A stretch of DNA of 7,982 bases from Sphingomicrobium sp. GTDB taxonomy: Bacteria > Pseudomonadota > Alphaproteobacteria > Sphingomonadales > Sphingomonadaceae. Each line of letters starts with the position of its first letter. Position 1 is the stretch's first letter. Both the position numbers and the translations under genes were made by a program. Under the pieces are notes generated by a model. That model was not told the DNA's origin, ran no database searches, and saw nothing but the letters and a program-made list of their open reading frames with translations. Shown piece after piece: positions 1 through 7,630 of this stretch. The DNA lies in assembly GCA_030146725.1 (NCBI GenBank), contig JASLBJ010000202.1:1-7982 (forward strand), read 5' to 3'.

Positions 1-423
1 CAGGTCGATGCGCTCGCGGAAAACGCGACCAAGATCCTGACCGACAACGGCGGATCGGTGGTCAAGACCGAAACCTGGGGCCTTCGCAGCCTCGCCTATC
101 GCATGTCGAAGAACCGCAAGGCGCATTATGTGGCGCTCGACGTCGATGCACCGCCGGCCGCAATTGCCGAGCTGGAGCGCCAGACCAACATCAACGAGGA
201 CGTGATCCGCTTCCTCACCATCCGCGTCGACGAGCATGAGGCCGGTCCATCGGCCATGATGCGCCGCGGCGAGCGCGACCGTGAACGTGGTGACCGAGGC
301 GATCGCGGTGACCGTGGTGATCGCGGCCCGCGCGGCGGCGACCGCGACCGTGGTGATCGCGGCGACCGGCCGGACCGCGGCGACCGTGCGCCGTTCCGCG
401 CTCGTGAAGAGGAGACCGAATAA
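1..423 (+). CDS. rpsF: 30S ribosomal protein S6 (5' end outside window)
   Basis: Small-subunit ribosomal protein that pairs with S18 on the 30S platform. The frame is open from base 1, so the true start lies upstream; by comparison with the family I estimate that under 20 residues are missing. The 140 visible residues contain the S6 core: [20 protein letters not shown] at visible residues 22-41, then the [11 protein letters not shown] segment (63-73). From about residue 81 a charged tail begins that is absent from minimal S6 proteins. It is built of near-perfect Arg-Gly-Asp triplets (residues 96-129) and closes with an acidic REEETE end. Such tails occur in alphaproteobacterial S6 proteins. 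The TAA stop overlaps the ATG of rpsR by one base, which indicates translational coupling in an rpsF-rpsR-rplI operon. Identification is secure; the role of the tail is unknown. Confidence 0.96.
   Translation, partial: QVDALAENATKILTDNGGSVVKTETWGLRSLAYRMSKNRKAHYVALDVDAPPAAIAELERQTNINEDVIRFLTIRVDEHEAGPSAMMRRGERDRERGDRGDRGDRGDRGPRGGDRDRGDRGDRPDRGDRAPFRAREEETE
286..387 (+). repeat. Imperfect 9-bp tandem repeats coding the RGD tail of S6
   Basis: This stretch is built of degenerate CGN-GGN-GAY nonamers that encode Arg-Gly-Asp units. Four consecutive units are followed by RGP/RGGD/RD variants and further RGD units. Synonymous third bases vary (CGT/CGC/CGA, GGT/GGC, GAC/GAT), so the protein repeat is better kept than the DNA repeat. 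This suggests an older expansion under protein-level constraint rather than a fresh slippage tract. It lies wholly inside rpsF and gives rise to Ser/Arg/Pro-rich shadow frames on the other strand. Confidence 0.85.
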
Positions 424-647
424 TGGGCCGGGCATTTTTCCGCCGCCGCAAGAGCTGTCCGTTCTCGGGCAAGGACGCCCCGCGGATCGACTATAAGGAC
501 GTCCGCCTGCTGCAGGGCTTCGTGTCCGAGCGCGGCAAGATCGTGCCGTCGCGGATCACCGCCGTCTCGACCAAGAAGCAGCGCGAGCTGGCCCGTGCGA
601 TCAAGCGTGCGCGCCACATCGGCCTGCTTCCCTACATCGTGAAATAA
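423..647 (+). CDS. rpsR: 30S ribosomal protein S18
   Basis: Small-subunit ribosomal protein that binds 16S rRNA together with S6. The 74-residue product has the family's usual length and its hallmark segments: [12 protein letters not shown] near the N-terminus, [18 protein letters not shown] in the middle, and [22 protein letters not shown] at the C-terminus. It has a single cysteine (CPF), so no zinc-ribbon set is present and this looks like the zinc-independent form. The ATG shares one base with the rpsF stop (TAATG). An AGGAG ribosome binding site at 410-414, inside the rpsF reading frame, lies 8 bases upstream of it. Only 12 bases separate its stop from rplI, so the genes are surely co-transcribed. 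Confidence 0.97.
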   Translation: MGRAFFRRRKSCPFSGKDAPRIDYKDVRLLQGFVSERGKIVPSRITAVSTKKQRELARAIKRARHIGLLPYIVK

Positions 648-659
648 GGAGGGTTCGAG

Positions 660-1271
660 ATGGAAGTCATCCTGCTCGAACGCGTCGAGAAGCTTGGGCA
701 CATCGGCGACGTCGTGACCGTCAAGAACGGCTTCGCGCGCAATTACCTGCTGCCGAACAAGAAGGCGCTCAGGGCCAACGAGACGAACCGCAAGCTGTTC
801 GAAACGAACCGCTCGAAGATCGAAGCGGACAATGCCGACAAGCGTGCCGAAGCGGAAGCCGGCGCCAAGGGCATCGACGGCAAGACCGTGCTGCTGATCC
901 GCCAGGCGTCGAACACCGGCCAGCTCTACGGTTCGGTCAGCGCCCGCGACATCGTCGATGCACTCGAGAGCGACGGTGCCAAGGTGACCAAGAGCCAGGT
1001 CGTGCTCGATCGCCCGATCAAGGCCATCGGCATGCACGAGATCAAGGTCGCGTTGCACCCCGAGGTGTCGATCACGGTCAAGGTCAACGTCGCCCGCTCG
1101 CCCGAGGAAGCCGAACTGCAGGCGCAGGGCGTCGACGTCATGTCGCAGATGTTCGAGCGCGACACGGCGGCGTTCACCGAGGACTATGATCCCAATGCCG
1201 AGCCCGGGGCCAGCGCCGATGCTCCGGCGCCGGCCCCGGCCGACGACGAAAGCGAAGCGCAGCCCTCTTAA
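660..1271 (+). CDS. rplI: 50S ribosomal protein L9
   Basis: Large-subunit protein that binds 23S rRNA near the L1 stalk base. The 203-residue product begins MEVILLERVEKLG and carries the L9 signature (GHIGDVVTVKNGFARNYLLP, residues 13-32). A charged connecting helix (about 42-70) follows, then the C-terminal domain (about 75-147). It is longer than the roughly 150-residue E. coli protein. After residue 147 there is an extension ending in an Ala/Pro/Asp/Glu-rich, probably disordered tail (about 175-203), as is common in alphaproteobacterial L9. A strong GGAGGG ribosome binding site (648-653), directly after the rpsR stop, fixes the start. It is the last gene of the operon and is followed by a hairpin terminator. 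Confidence 0.97.
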   Translation: MEVILLERVEKLGHIGDVVTVKNGFARNYLLPNKKALRANETNRKLFETNRSKIEADNADKRAEAEAGAKGIDGKTVLLIRQASNTGQLYGSVSARDIVDALESDGAKVTKSQVVLDRPIKAIGMHEIKVALHPEVSITVKVNVARSPEEAELQAQGVDVMSQMFERDTAAFTEDYDPNAEPGASADAPAPAPADDESEAQPS

Positions 1272-1298
1272 GCTGCACGGCTTGGCCAATCAGAATCG

Positions 1299-1331
1299 GG
1301 GGCCGTCGGTTGCAGGACCGGCGGCCCCTTT
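1299..1331 (+). terminator. Rho-independent terminator of the rpsF-rpsR-rplI operon
   Basis: GGGGCCGTCGGT (1299-1310) pairs with ACCGGCGGCCCC (1317-1328) as a 12-bp stem with one G-U pair and a 6-base loop (TGCAGG), followed directly by TTT. It sits 27 bases after the rplI stop. The T tract is short, but the GC-rich stem and its position fit an intrinsic terminator. Confidence 0.85.
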
Positions 1332-1373
1332 GCTGTGCGCCGAGCCGTTCGTCGCATCCCCGCCGGCCGCGGC

Positions 1374-1401
1374 GGAACGCTTGCCGCAACCTCCCTGTTT
1401 T
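1374..1401 (+). promoter_or_regulatory. Candidate general-stress (EcfG-type) promoter
   Basis: GGAAC at 1374-1378 is followed after 18 bases by GTTTT at 1397-1401. Alphaproteobacterial EcfG (sigma-T) promoters have a GGAAC -35 element and a (C)GTT -10 element, with about 16-17 bases between GGAAC and CGTT. Here the spacing fits, but the base before GTT is T rather than C. Transcription would start near 1406, giving a leader of roughly 35 bases before the ATG at 1442. This is inference from a short motif and has not been tested. Confidence 0.5.
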
Positions 1402-1409
1402 CCGCACAG

Positions 1410-1425
1410 GGCGCAACTTTGCGCC
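1410..1425 (+). repeat. Palindrome in the leader just before the ribosome binding site
   Basis: GGCGCAACTTTGCGCC is a 16-base inverted repeat (GGCGCAA / TTGCGCC with a CT centre). As RNA it can form a 6-7 bp stem. It ends four bases before the GGAGG ribosome binding site at 1429-1433. It could affect translation or mRNA 5' stability, or be an operator; the sequence alone does not say which. Confidence 0.55.
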
Positions 1426-1428
1426 AGT

Positions 1429-1435
1429 GGAGGAG
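1429..1435 (+). promoter_or_regulatory. Ribosome binding site deciding the start at 1442
   Basis: GGAGGAG lies 6-8 bases upstream of the ATG at 1442. It selects this ATG over an in-frame ATG at 1310, whose extra 44 residues are translated from the terminator and promoter region and look non-coding. Confidence 0.8.
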
Positions 1436-1441
1436 AGGATC

Positions 1442-2080
1442 ATGACCGAAGACCGCGAACGGGATCAGTTCGGCGAGGCTGACCAGGCGCCGACCGGCGG
1501 CCAGAACAGCCAGCAGAGCGAATATGGCCAGCAGGGCGAGGAAGGCGAGCAGACCGACCTCGGCCGAGGTCAGCAGCCCCGGCACGACGCGATCGGGCAG
1601 CAGGCGCAGCAGCAGGCGTTCGCCCAGCAGGGGCAGCACTCCGAGACGGGCCAGCAGGGTCAGCAAGGGCAGCAGGGCCAGCAGGGCCAGCAGCAGTTCG
1701 GTCAATCGAACCAGCAGCAGTTCGGCCAGAACCAGCAGAGCGAAACCGGCCAGGCCGACTATGGCAGCGCCGGCGCTGCCGAAGCCCAGAACAGCGGCCA
1801 GCTGGGCGGCAGCGGCCAGGATGGACTGGGCGGCGGCCTTGGCGGCGGCGGAACCGGCGGCTCGGGCGACGGCACCAGCGGCGGCGGCTTCGTCGGCTCG
1901 CAAGGCACCGACGGGGACGACTATCTGCAGCAATCGTCCGGAAGCGAGGCAACCGGCGGATCGGACTTTGCCAGCCAGGGCCAGGGCGCCCGCGACGACG
2001 AGGACGAGGATTCGGCCGCTTCCGATGGCGCAATGGGCGGCAGCGGGATGAGCGGCGGCGGAGGCGGCGGCGGCTTCTAG
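1442..2080 (+). CDS. Gln/Gly-rich low-complexity protein of unknown function
   Basis: This 212-residue protein belongs to no characterised family that I can name. By my count it is about 27% Gly and 21% Gln, with no Lys, Cys or Trp, and no signal peptide or membrane segment. Residues 1-45 are charged and polar. Residues 50-100 are Gln-rich, with four QQG triplets (71-82) and two copies of QQQFGQ (83-88 and 91-96). Residues 120-150 are Gly-rich. A less repetitive patch, FVGSQGTDGDDYLQQ (150-164) and SDFASQGQGA (174-183), is followed by an acidic DDEDED run and a poly-Gly end. It is almost surely intrinsically disordered, cytoplasmic and hydrophilin-like. The start is set by a strong GGAGG site. 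It stands alone between two hairpins, behind a stress-type promoter motif, so a stress-protective role is plausible but inferred. Confidence 0.8.
   Translation: MTEDRERDQFGEADQAPTGGQNSQQSEYGQQGEEGEQTDLGRGQQPRHDAIGQQAQQQAFAQQGQHSETGQQGQQGQQGQQGQQQFGQSNQQQFGQNQQSETGQADYGSAGAAEAQNSGQLGGSGQDGLGGGLGGGGTGGSGDGTSGGGFVGSQGTDGDDYLQQSSGSEATGGSDFASQGQGARDDEDEDSAASDGAMGGSGMSGGGGGGGF
1652..1696 (+). repeat. CAG-CAG-GGN tandem repeats coding QQG triplets
   Basis: Five 9-base units of CAG-CAR-GGN (the last one CAGCAGCAG) encode QQG four times and then QQQ. The units are close to identical at DNA level, so the array may change length by slippage without breaking the frame. Confidence 0.8.
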
Positions 2081-2104
2081 GCCTTCGCAACCCTGCAACC
2101 AACA

Positions 2105-2135
2105 GCGCCGCGCTTCACCCGTTGAAGCGCGGCGC
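2105..2135. terminator. Probable bidirectional terminator between convergent genes
   Basis: GCGCCGCGCTTCA (2105-2117) and TGAAGCGCGGCGC (2123-2135) form a perfect 13-bp inverted repeat around a 5-base loop (CCCGT). It lies 24 bases after the stop of the Gln/Gly-rich gene and in the 3' region of the opposing DUF2794 gene. No long T run follows on either strand, but the minus strand continues TGTTGGTTG. The rest of the 2081-2210 gap shows nothing recognisable. Confidence 0.75.
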
Positions 2136-2210
2136 CCCTGCATCTGCAATCTGGCATTCCGCGGCGCTGCGGGACCGCCCGGACGCCCCGGCACGGCCCG
2201 AACCCTGCAC

Positions 2211-2555
2211 TCAGTCCTCGACTAGCCGCAGCAACCGGCGCTCGAGCGGCGCGAGGATCGCGCTCAGGTCGTTGCCGCGCTTGAGCACCGCGCCATGCTC
2301 GCCGACGAGTGCGAACGCCCCCTGCTTGAGCCGCAGGGACGGCCGCTTCTCGATCCGCATCTCGGGCCGTTCGGACGTCCGCCGATAGGCTGCGAACACC
2401 GCGACTTCCGGATCGATCCGGATCGCATAGTCGCGCCAGTGCCCGGCCGCGACCATCCGGCCATAAAGATCGAGGATCCGCATCAGCTCCGGCCGGTCGA
2501 AGCTCGCGACCGGACGGCGGTCGCGCGGGTGCGGGAAGGCCGCGACGACGCTCAA
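2211..2555 (-). CDS. DUF2794 family protein
   Basis: Small conserved protein of unknown function found mainly in alphaproteobacteria. The family hallmarks are visible: FDRPELMRILDLYGRMVAAG (residues 19-38), WRDYAI (40-45), the AVFAAYRRTSERPEMRIEK segment (52-70) and KQGAFALV...GAVLKRGNDL (77-97). I chose a TTG start at 2555, which gives 114 residues. That TTG overlaps the cysE stop in a TTGA arrangement and has a GAGG-containing site about 10 bases upstream. The longer ATG start at 2696 would add 47 Arg/Pro-rich residues lying wholly in the cysE 3' end and unlike this family. Translational coupling to cysE is likely. Function is unknown; a link to cysteine metabolism would rest only on the overlap. 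Confidence 0.85.
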   Translation of the reverse strand: MSVVAAFPHPRDRRPVASFDRPELMRILDLYGRMVAAGHWRDYAIRIDPEVAVFAAYRRTSERPEMRIEKRPSLRLKQGAFALVGEHGAVLKRGNDLSAILAPLERRLLRLVED

Positions 2556-3259
2556 GCGCTCTTCGCCTCTGGCGGGGCGTGGCGCGACGCCTCGAGCCCG
2601 GCTTCCTTGAGTAGCGCGATCTCCTTGCGCAGTTCGGCGATCTGGGCTTCCAGGTCCGCAATCCCCACGCGGGACGGATCGATGTCCTCGCCGCACGGCG
2701 TGCCATAGGGCACGAACCCGGGACTATAGTGAACCGTGTCGACCGGGACCGGCCGCGCCGGGATCCCGACCATCGTCGCGCCTGGCACCACGTCCTTGGT
2801 CACCACTGCATTGGCGCCGACCTTGGCCCCCTCCCCGACCTCGATCGGCCCGAGCACCTGCGCCCCCGACCCGATCACCACCTGGTCTTTCAGCGTCGGG
2901 TGCCGCTTGCCGCCGACACCGGTCGAGGGATTGGTCCCGCCCAGCGTGACGTTCTGGTAGATCGTCACGTCGTTGCCGATCTCCGCCGTCTCGCCGATCA
3001 CGGTGAAGCCATGGTCGATGAAGAAGTTGCGGCCGATCCGCGCCCCCGGATGGATGTCGATGCACGTCAGGAAACGCGAGATATGATTGACCAGGCGGGC
3101 GAGGAAGAACAGTTTCCCGCCGTACAGCCAGTGCGCAACCCGGTGCAGCCCGAGCGCAAGCACGCCCGGATAGAGCAGCACCTCCCAGCGCGTGCGCGCC
3201 GCCGGGTCGCGCTGCTTGACCGAGTCGAGATAGGCGAAGAACCCTGACACCAGGCGCAA
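2552..3259 (-). CDS. cysE: Serine O-acetyltransferase (short form)
   Basis: Transfers acetyl from acetyl-CoA to L-serine, giving O-acetylserine, the carbon skeleton for cysteine. The 235-residue product has a reduced N-terminal helical domain (about 1-65) and then a left-handed beta-helix of hexapeptide repeats (about 68-170). D68 (in CIDIHPGARIG) and H83 (in FIDHGFTVIGET) match the catalytic Asp/His pair of E. coli CysE; the IYQNVTLGG and HPTLKD segments also fit. Residues 198-223 (IADLEAQIAELRKEIALLKE...) are a predicted coiled coil. The C-terminus is Ala, not the Ile that docks into cysteine synthase in classical enzymes. The frame is closed by a stop at 3284-3286 and has no ATG. TTG at 3259, with AAGG just upstream, gives MRLVSGFF; GTG at 3250 (MSGFF) is an alternative. 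It overlaps the DUF2794 gene. Confidence 0.93.
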   Translation of the reverse strand: MRLVSGFFAYLDSVKQRDPAARTRWEVLLYPGVLALGLHRVAHWLYGGKLFFLARLVNHISRFLTCIDIHPGARIGRNFFIDHGFTVIGETAEIGNDVTIYQNVTLGGTNPSTGVGGKRHPTLKDQVVIGSGAQVLGPIEVGEGAKVGANAVVTKDVVPGATMVGIPARPVPVDTVHYSPGFVPYGTPCGEDIDPSRVGIADLEAQIAELRKEIALLKEAGLEASRHAPPEAKSA

Positions 3260-3310
3260 TTCCCTTGCCGTGAACGGTCCGATTTAATTGCAGGCGGCCC
3301 GAATTGCCAG
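3260..3310. promoter_or_regulatory. Divergent promoter region between cysE and the TSUP gene
   Basis: An AT-rich patch, ATTTAATT (3282-3289), stands out in GC-rich surroundings and is the best place for -10 elements. On the plus strand TTTAAT (3283-3288) lies 17 bases from a weak TTCCCT -35. On the minus strand TTAAAT lies 17 bases from CTGGCA. Both matches are partial, so promoter placement is tentative. Confidence 0.3.
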
Positions 3311-4258
3311 ATGGCGCGAGCCGCGTGGTGCCGGATTCGCTTGCTCCGCGCCGCCCGCTTGGGCAAATCGCGCTCGAGTGGGGGTCTAGCCGATGCAGTT
3401 TCGATCAGCCGAGCCGGACGTCAGGGCGGTTTACCCGCCCGACCGCTCCAGCTTTGCCTGCTGAGGATCCGGTCGCTGCCCGACATCAATCCCTTTTATT
3501 CTCTTGCCGGACTGCTGGTCGGGATCCTCGTCGGACTGACGGGGGTCGGCGGCGGGTCGCTGATGACGCCCCTGCTGGTCCTGATGTTCGGTTTCCACCC
3601 CGCCACCGCAGTTGGCACGGACCTGCTCTACGCAGCGGTGACCAAGACCGTCGGGACCGTCGTTCACGGGACACGCAAGACCGTCGACTGGCGGATCGTC
3701 GGCGGCCTCGCGCTGGGCAGCGTCCCTGCCGCGATCCTGACGCTGATCGTCATGAGCCGCGTCGGGACCCTCGGCAACGAGGCCTCGGCCGTGCTCTACG
3801 TGCTGCTCGGCTGTGCCTTGCTGCTGACCGGCGTGTCGATCCTGTTTCGGCCGATGATCATCGCCTGGGCTGGGCCGCGGCTCGAGACCAGCAGCGCGGA
3901 CCGGCTCTCGCGCTGGACCGTCCTGCTCGGCGCAATCCTCGGCGTGCTGGTTACGGTGACATCGGTCGGCGCGGGCGCTCTGGGCACCACCGCCTTGTTG
4001 ATCCTCTATCCCAAGCTGCCGATCGCTCGGATCGCCGGAAGCGATATCGCCCATGCCGTACCGCTGACCCTCATCGCGGGGGTCGGCCACTGGTTTCTCG
4101 GATCCGTCGATTTCGGCCTGATGGCCGCGCTGCTCGTCGGCTCGATCCCGGGCGTGATCATCGGCAGCCTGCTCGGCAGCCGCGCATCGGACAATTGGCT
4201 GCGGCCGGTGCTCGCCGTGACCTTGCTGATCGTCGGCGCCCGGCTGCTGCTGGGCTGA
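3311..4258 (+). CDS. TauE/SafE (TSUP) family membrane permease
   Basis: Probable inner-membrane transporter of the TauE/SafE family, whose members move sulfite, sulfoacetate, sulfate or other small anions; the substrate here is unknown. With numbering from the ATG at 3311, the family's two-fold repeat is clear. The first half has GLTGVGGGSLMTPLLVLMFG (75-94) and HPATAVGTDLLYAAVTK (96-112). The second has TSVGAGALGTTALLILYP (217-234) and ARIAGSDIAHAVPLTLIAG (239-257). I see about seven to eight hydrophobic segments. The start is doubtful. Residues 1-55 are Arg-rich and use codons rare elsewhere here (CTA, TTA, CGA). Homologous N-termini normally begin close to NPFYSLAGLLVG (60-71). A CTG at 3476 preceded by GAGG (3463-3466) would give a more typical 260 residues; TTG at 3341 or 3359 is also possible. 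The gene is followed closely by oxyR. Confidence 0.85.
   Translation: MARAAWCRIRLLRAARLGKSRSSGGLADAVSISRAGRQGGLPARPLQLCLLRIRSLPDINPFYSLAGLLVGILVGLTGVGGGSLMTPLLVLMFGFHPATAVGTDLLYAAVTKTVGTVVHGTRKTVDWRIVGGLALGSVPAAILTLIVMSRVGTLGNEASAVLYVLLGCALLLTGVSILFRPMIIAWAGPRLETSSADRLSRWTVLLGAILGVLVTVTSVGAGALGTTALLILYPKLPIARIAGSDIAHAVPLTLIAGVGHWFLGSVDFGLMAALLVGSIPGVIIGSLLGSRASDNWLRPVLAVTLLIVGARLLLG
3424..3440 (+). repeat. Small hairpin upstream of the TSUP core
   Basis: GGGCGG (3424-3429) and CCGCCC (3435-3440) can form a 6-bp stem with a TTTAC loop. If the permease is really translated from about 3476, this hairpin lies in its untranslated leader, about 20 bases before the GAGG site. I recognise no known riboswitch class in the leader. 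Confidence 0.4.
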
Positions 4259-4295
4259 TGGCAAGCGGGCTCGCCGGCCGGGACCGCGCGCCGCG

Positions 4296-5234
4296 ATGAC
4301 CGTGCACCTCCCCACGCTCAAGCAGCTGCAATATCTGGTCGCGCTCGAGCAGCACGGCCATTTCGGCAAGGCCGCGGAAAGCTGCTTCGTCACCCAGTCG
4401 ACCCTCTCCGCCAGCCTGAGGGAGCTCGAGGCGCTGCTCGGCATCGTCCTGGTCGAACGCACCCGGCGGGTGGTGCGGTTCACGCCGGTCGGCACGCGCA
4501 TCGCCGACAAGGCCCGGCGCGTGCTGCGTGAGGCCGAGGAGCTGACCGACATGGCGCGGGTCGAGGGCCGGCCGCTCCACGGCCAGATCCGCATGGGCGT
4601 CATTCCGACCATCGCCCCGTTCCTGCTGCCGGCAATGCTGCCGCAGCTGCGGTCACAATGGCCAAGCCTCAAGCTGTTCCTGCGCGAGGAAACCAGCAAT
4701 CTCGCCTGTCTGGCCCTGCACCGCGGACAGCTCGATTGCGTGCTTCTGGCGCTGCCGTTCGGATGCGGCGAGGTCGATTCAGCCGTGCTGTTCGAAGACG
4801 GCCTGTTCGTCGCCTTTCCCGGCGGCGAAGCCCCGCCCGGGCGGACGATCGATCCCGCGGTCATCGACGAAAGCCGCCTGCTCCTGCTCGAGGACGGCCA
4901 TTGCCTCAAGGACCACGCACTGTCCGCCTGCAATCGGCCCGACCTTCGCGCCGAGGCCAGCATGATGGGCACGTCGCTGCACACGCTGGTGCAGATGGTC
5001 GCCAATGGGCTCGGCATTACCTTCGTGCCGGCGATGGCGATCGCGTCCGGCATTCTCGAGGGAACGACGGTCGACGCGCGCCCGCTCGAGGCCGAGCAGG
5101 GGTCGCGCAGCATCGCCCTTGTCTGGCGCAAGTCGAGCCCTCGCGAAGAGGAATTCCGGCTGCTGGCCAGGTCCATCCGCAACGACCGGGATGGTGCTCG
5201 CACCGTAACCGCCCAAGACCGCGGCGCACCCTGA
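4296..5234 (+). CDS. oxyR: OxyR-type hydrogen-peroxide-sensing LysR regulator
   Basis: Cytoplasmic transcription factor that senses hydrogen peroxide through a reversible disulfide and activates defence genes such as katG. The 312-residue length fits. Residues 7-66 are the LysR helix-turn-helix domain (LKQLQYLVALEQHGHFGKAA, then QSTLSASLRELEALLG). The effector domain carries GVIPTIAPFLLP, with T105 at the place of the peroxide-contacting Thr of OxyR. LLLLEDGHCLKDHALSAC holds C203 and C212, nine apart like C199/C208 of E. coli OxyR, and MVANGLGITFVPAMAI follows. These cysteines separate it from generic LysR proteins. The ATG is preceded only by a weak GGGA, and the gap to the permease gene is 37 bases, so co-transcription is likely. 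It converges on katG, and its stop lies in the loop of a shared hairpin. Confidence 0.93.
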   Translation: MTVHLPTLKQLQYLVALEQHGHFGKAAESCFVTQSTLSASLRELEALLGIVLVERTRRVVRFTPVGTRIADKARRVLREAEELTDMARVEGRPLHGQIRMGVIPTIAPFLLPAMLPQLRSQWPSLKLFLREETSNLACLALHRGQLDCVLLALPFGCGEVDSAVLFEDGLFVAFPGGEAPPGRTIDPAVIDESRLLLLEDGHCLKDHALSACNRPDLRAEASMMGTSLHTLVQMVANGLGITFVPAMAIASGILEGTTVDARPLEAEQGSRSIALVWRKSSPREEEFRLLARSIRNDRDGARTVTAQDRGAP

Positions 5235-5251
5235 CAGGTGCGCCGCAGGTC
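5217..5251. terminator. Hairpin between convergent oxyR and katG
   Basis: GCGGCGCACC (5221-5230) and GGTGCGCCGC (5237-5246) form a perfect 10-bp stem with loop CTGACA. The stem can extend by GACC/GGTC (5217-5220 with 5248-5251) across a single bulged A at 5247. The oxyR TGA stop (5232-5234) is inside the loop, so half of the stem is coding. No T tract follows on either strand. It probably ends or stabilises both transcripts. Confidence 0.7.
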
Positions 5252-5262
5252 GGAATCGGGAC

Positions 5263-7609
<2,347 letters not shown>

Positions 7610-7630
7610 GGACGAGTGGCTCCCTCCGCC

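Noticed and set aside
286..387. CRISPR array in the repeat region of rpsF
   Set aside because: The units are 9-base in-frame codon repeats without spacers, inside a coding gene.
126..1289. A 387-codon minus-strand open frame opposite rpsF, rpsR and rplI
   Set aside because: It is a shadow of three certain ribosomal genes; its Arg-Ser-Pro repeat is the reverse reading of the S6 RGD repeat.
1310..1441. Extending the Gln/Gly-rich protein upstream to the ATG at 1310
   Set aside because: The extra 44 residues come from the rplI terminator and promoter-like DNA, and there is a strong ribosome binding site for the ATG at 1442.
1268..2194. A 308-codon minus-strand frame with a very hydrophobic Leu-rich stretch that resembles a membrane protein
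   Set aside because: The Leu/Ala runs are the antisense reading of CAG-rich Gln codons. It crosses two hairpins, and the plus-strand gene has a strong ribosome binding site and a sensible start.
2556..2696. Starting the DUF2794 protein at the ATG at 2696
   Set aside because: It would overlap cysE by about 145 bases with Arg/Pro-rich shadow sequence before the conserved domain; the TTG at 2555 fits the domain boundary.
3290..3475. A known riboswitch (SAM-II, SAM-V or similar) before the permease gene
   Set aside because: I looked for the conserved cores and found no convincing match; only a short hairpin is visible.
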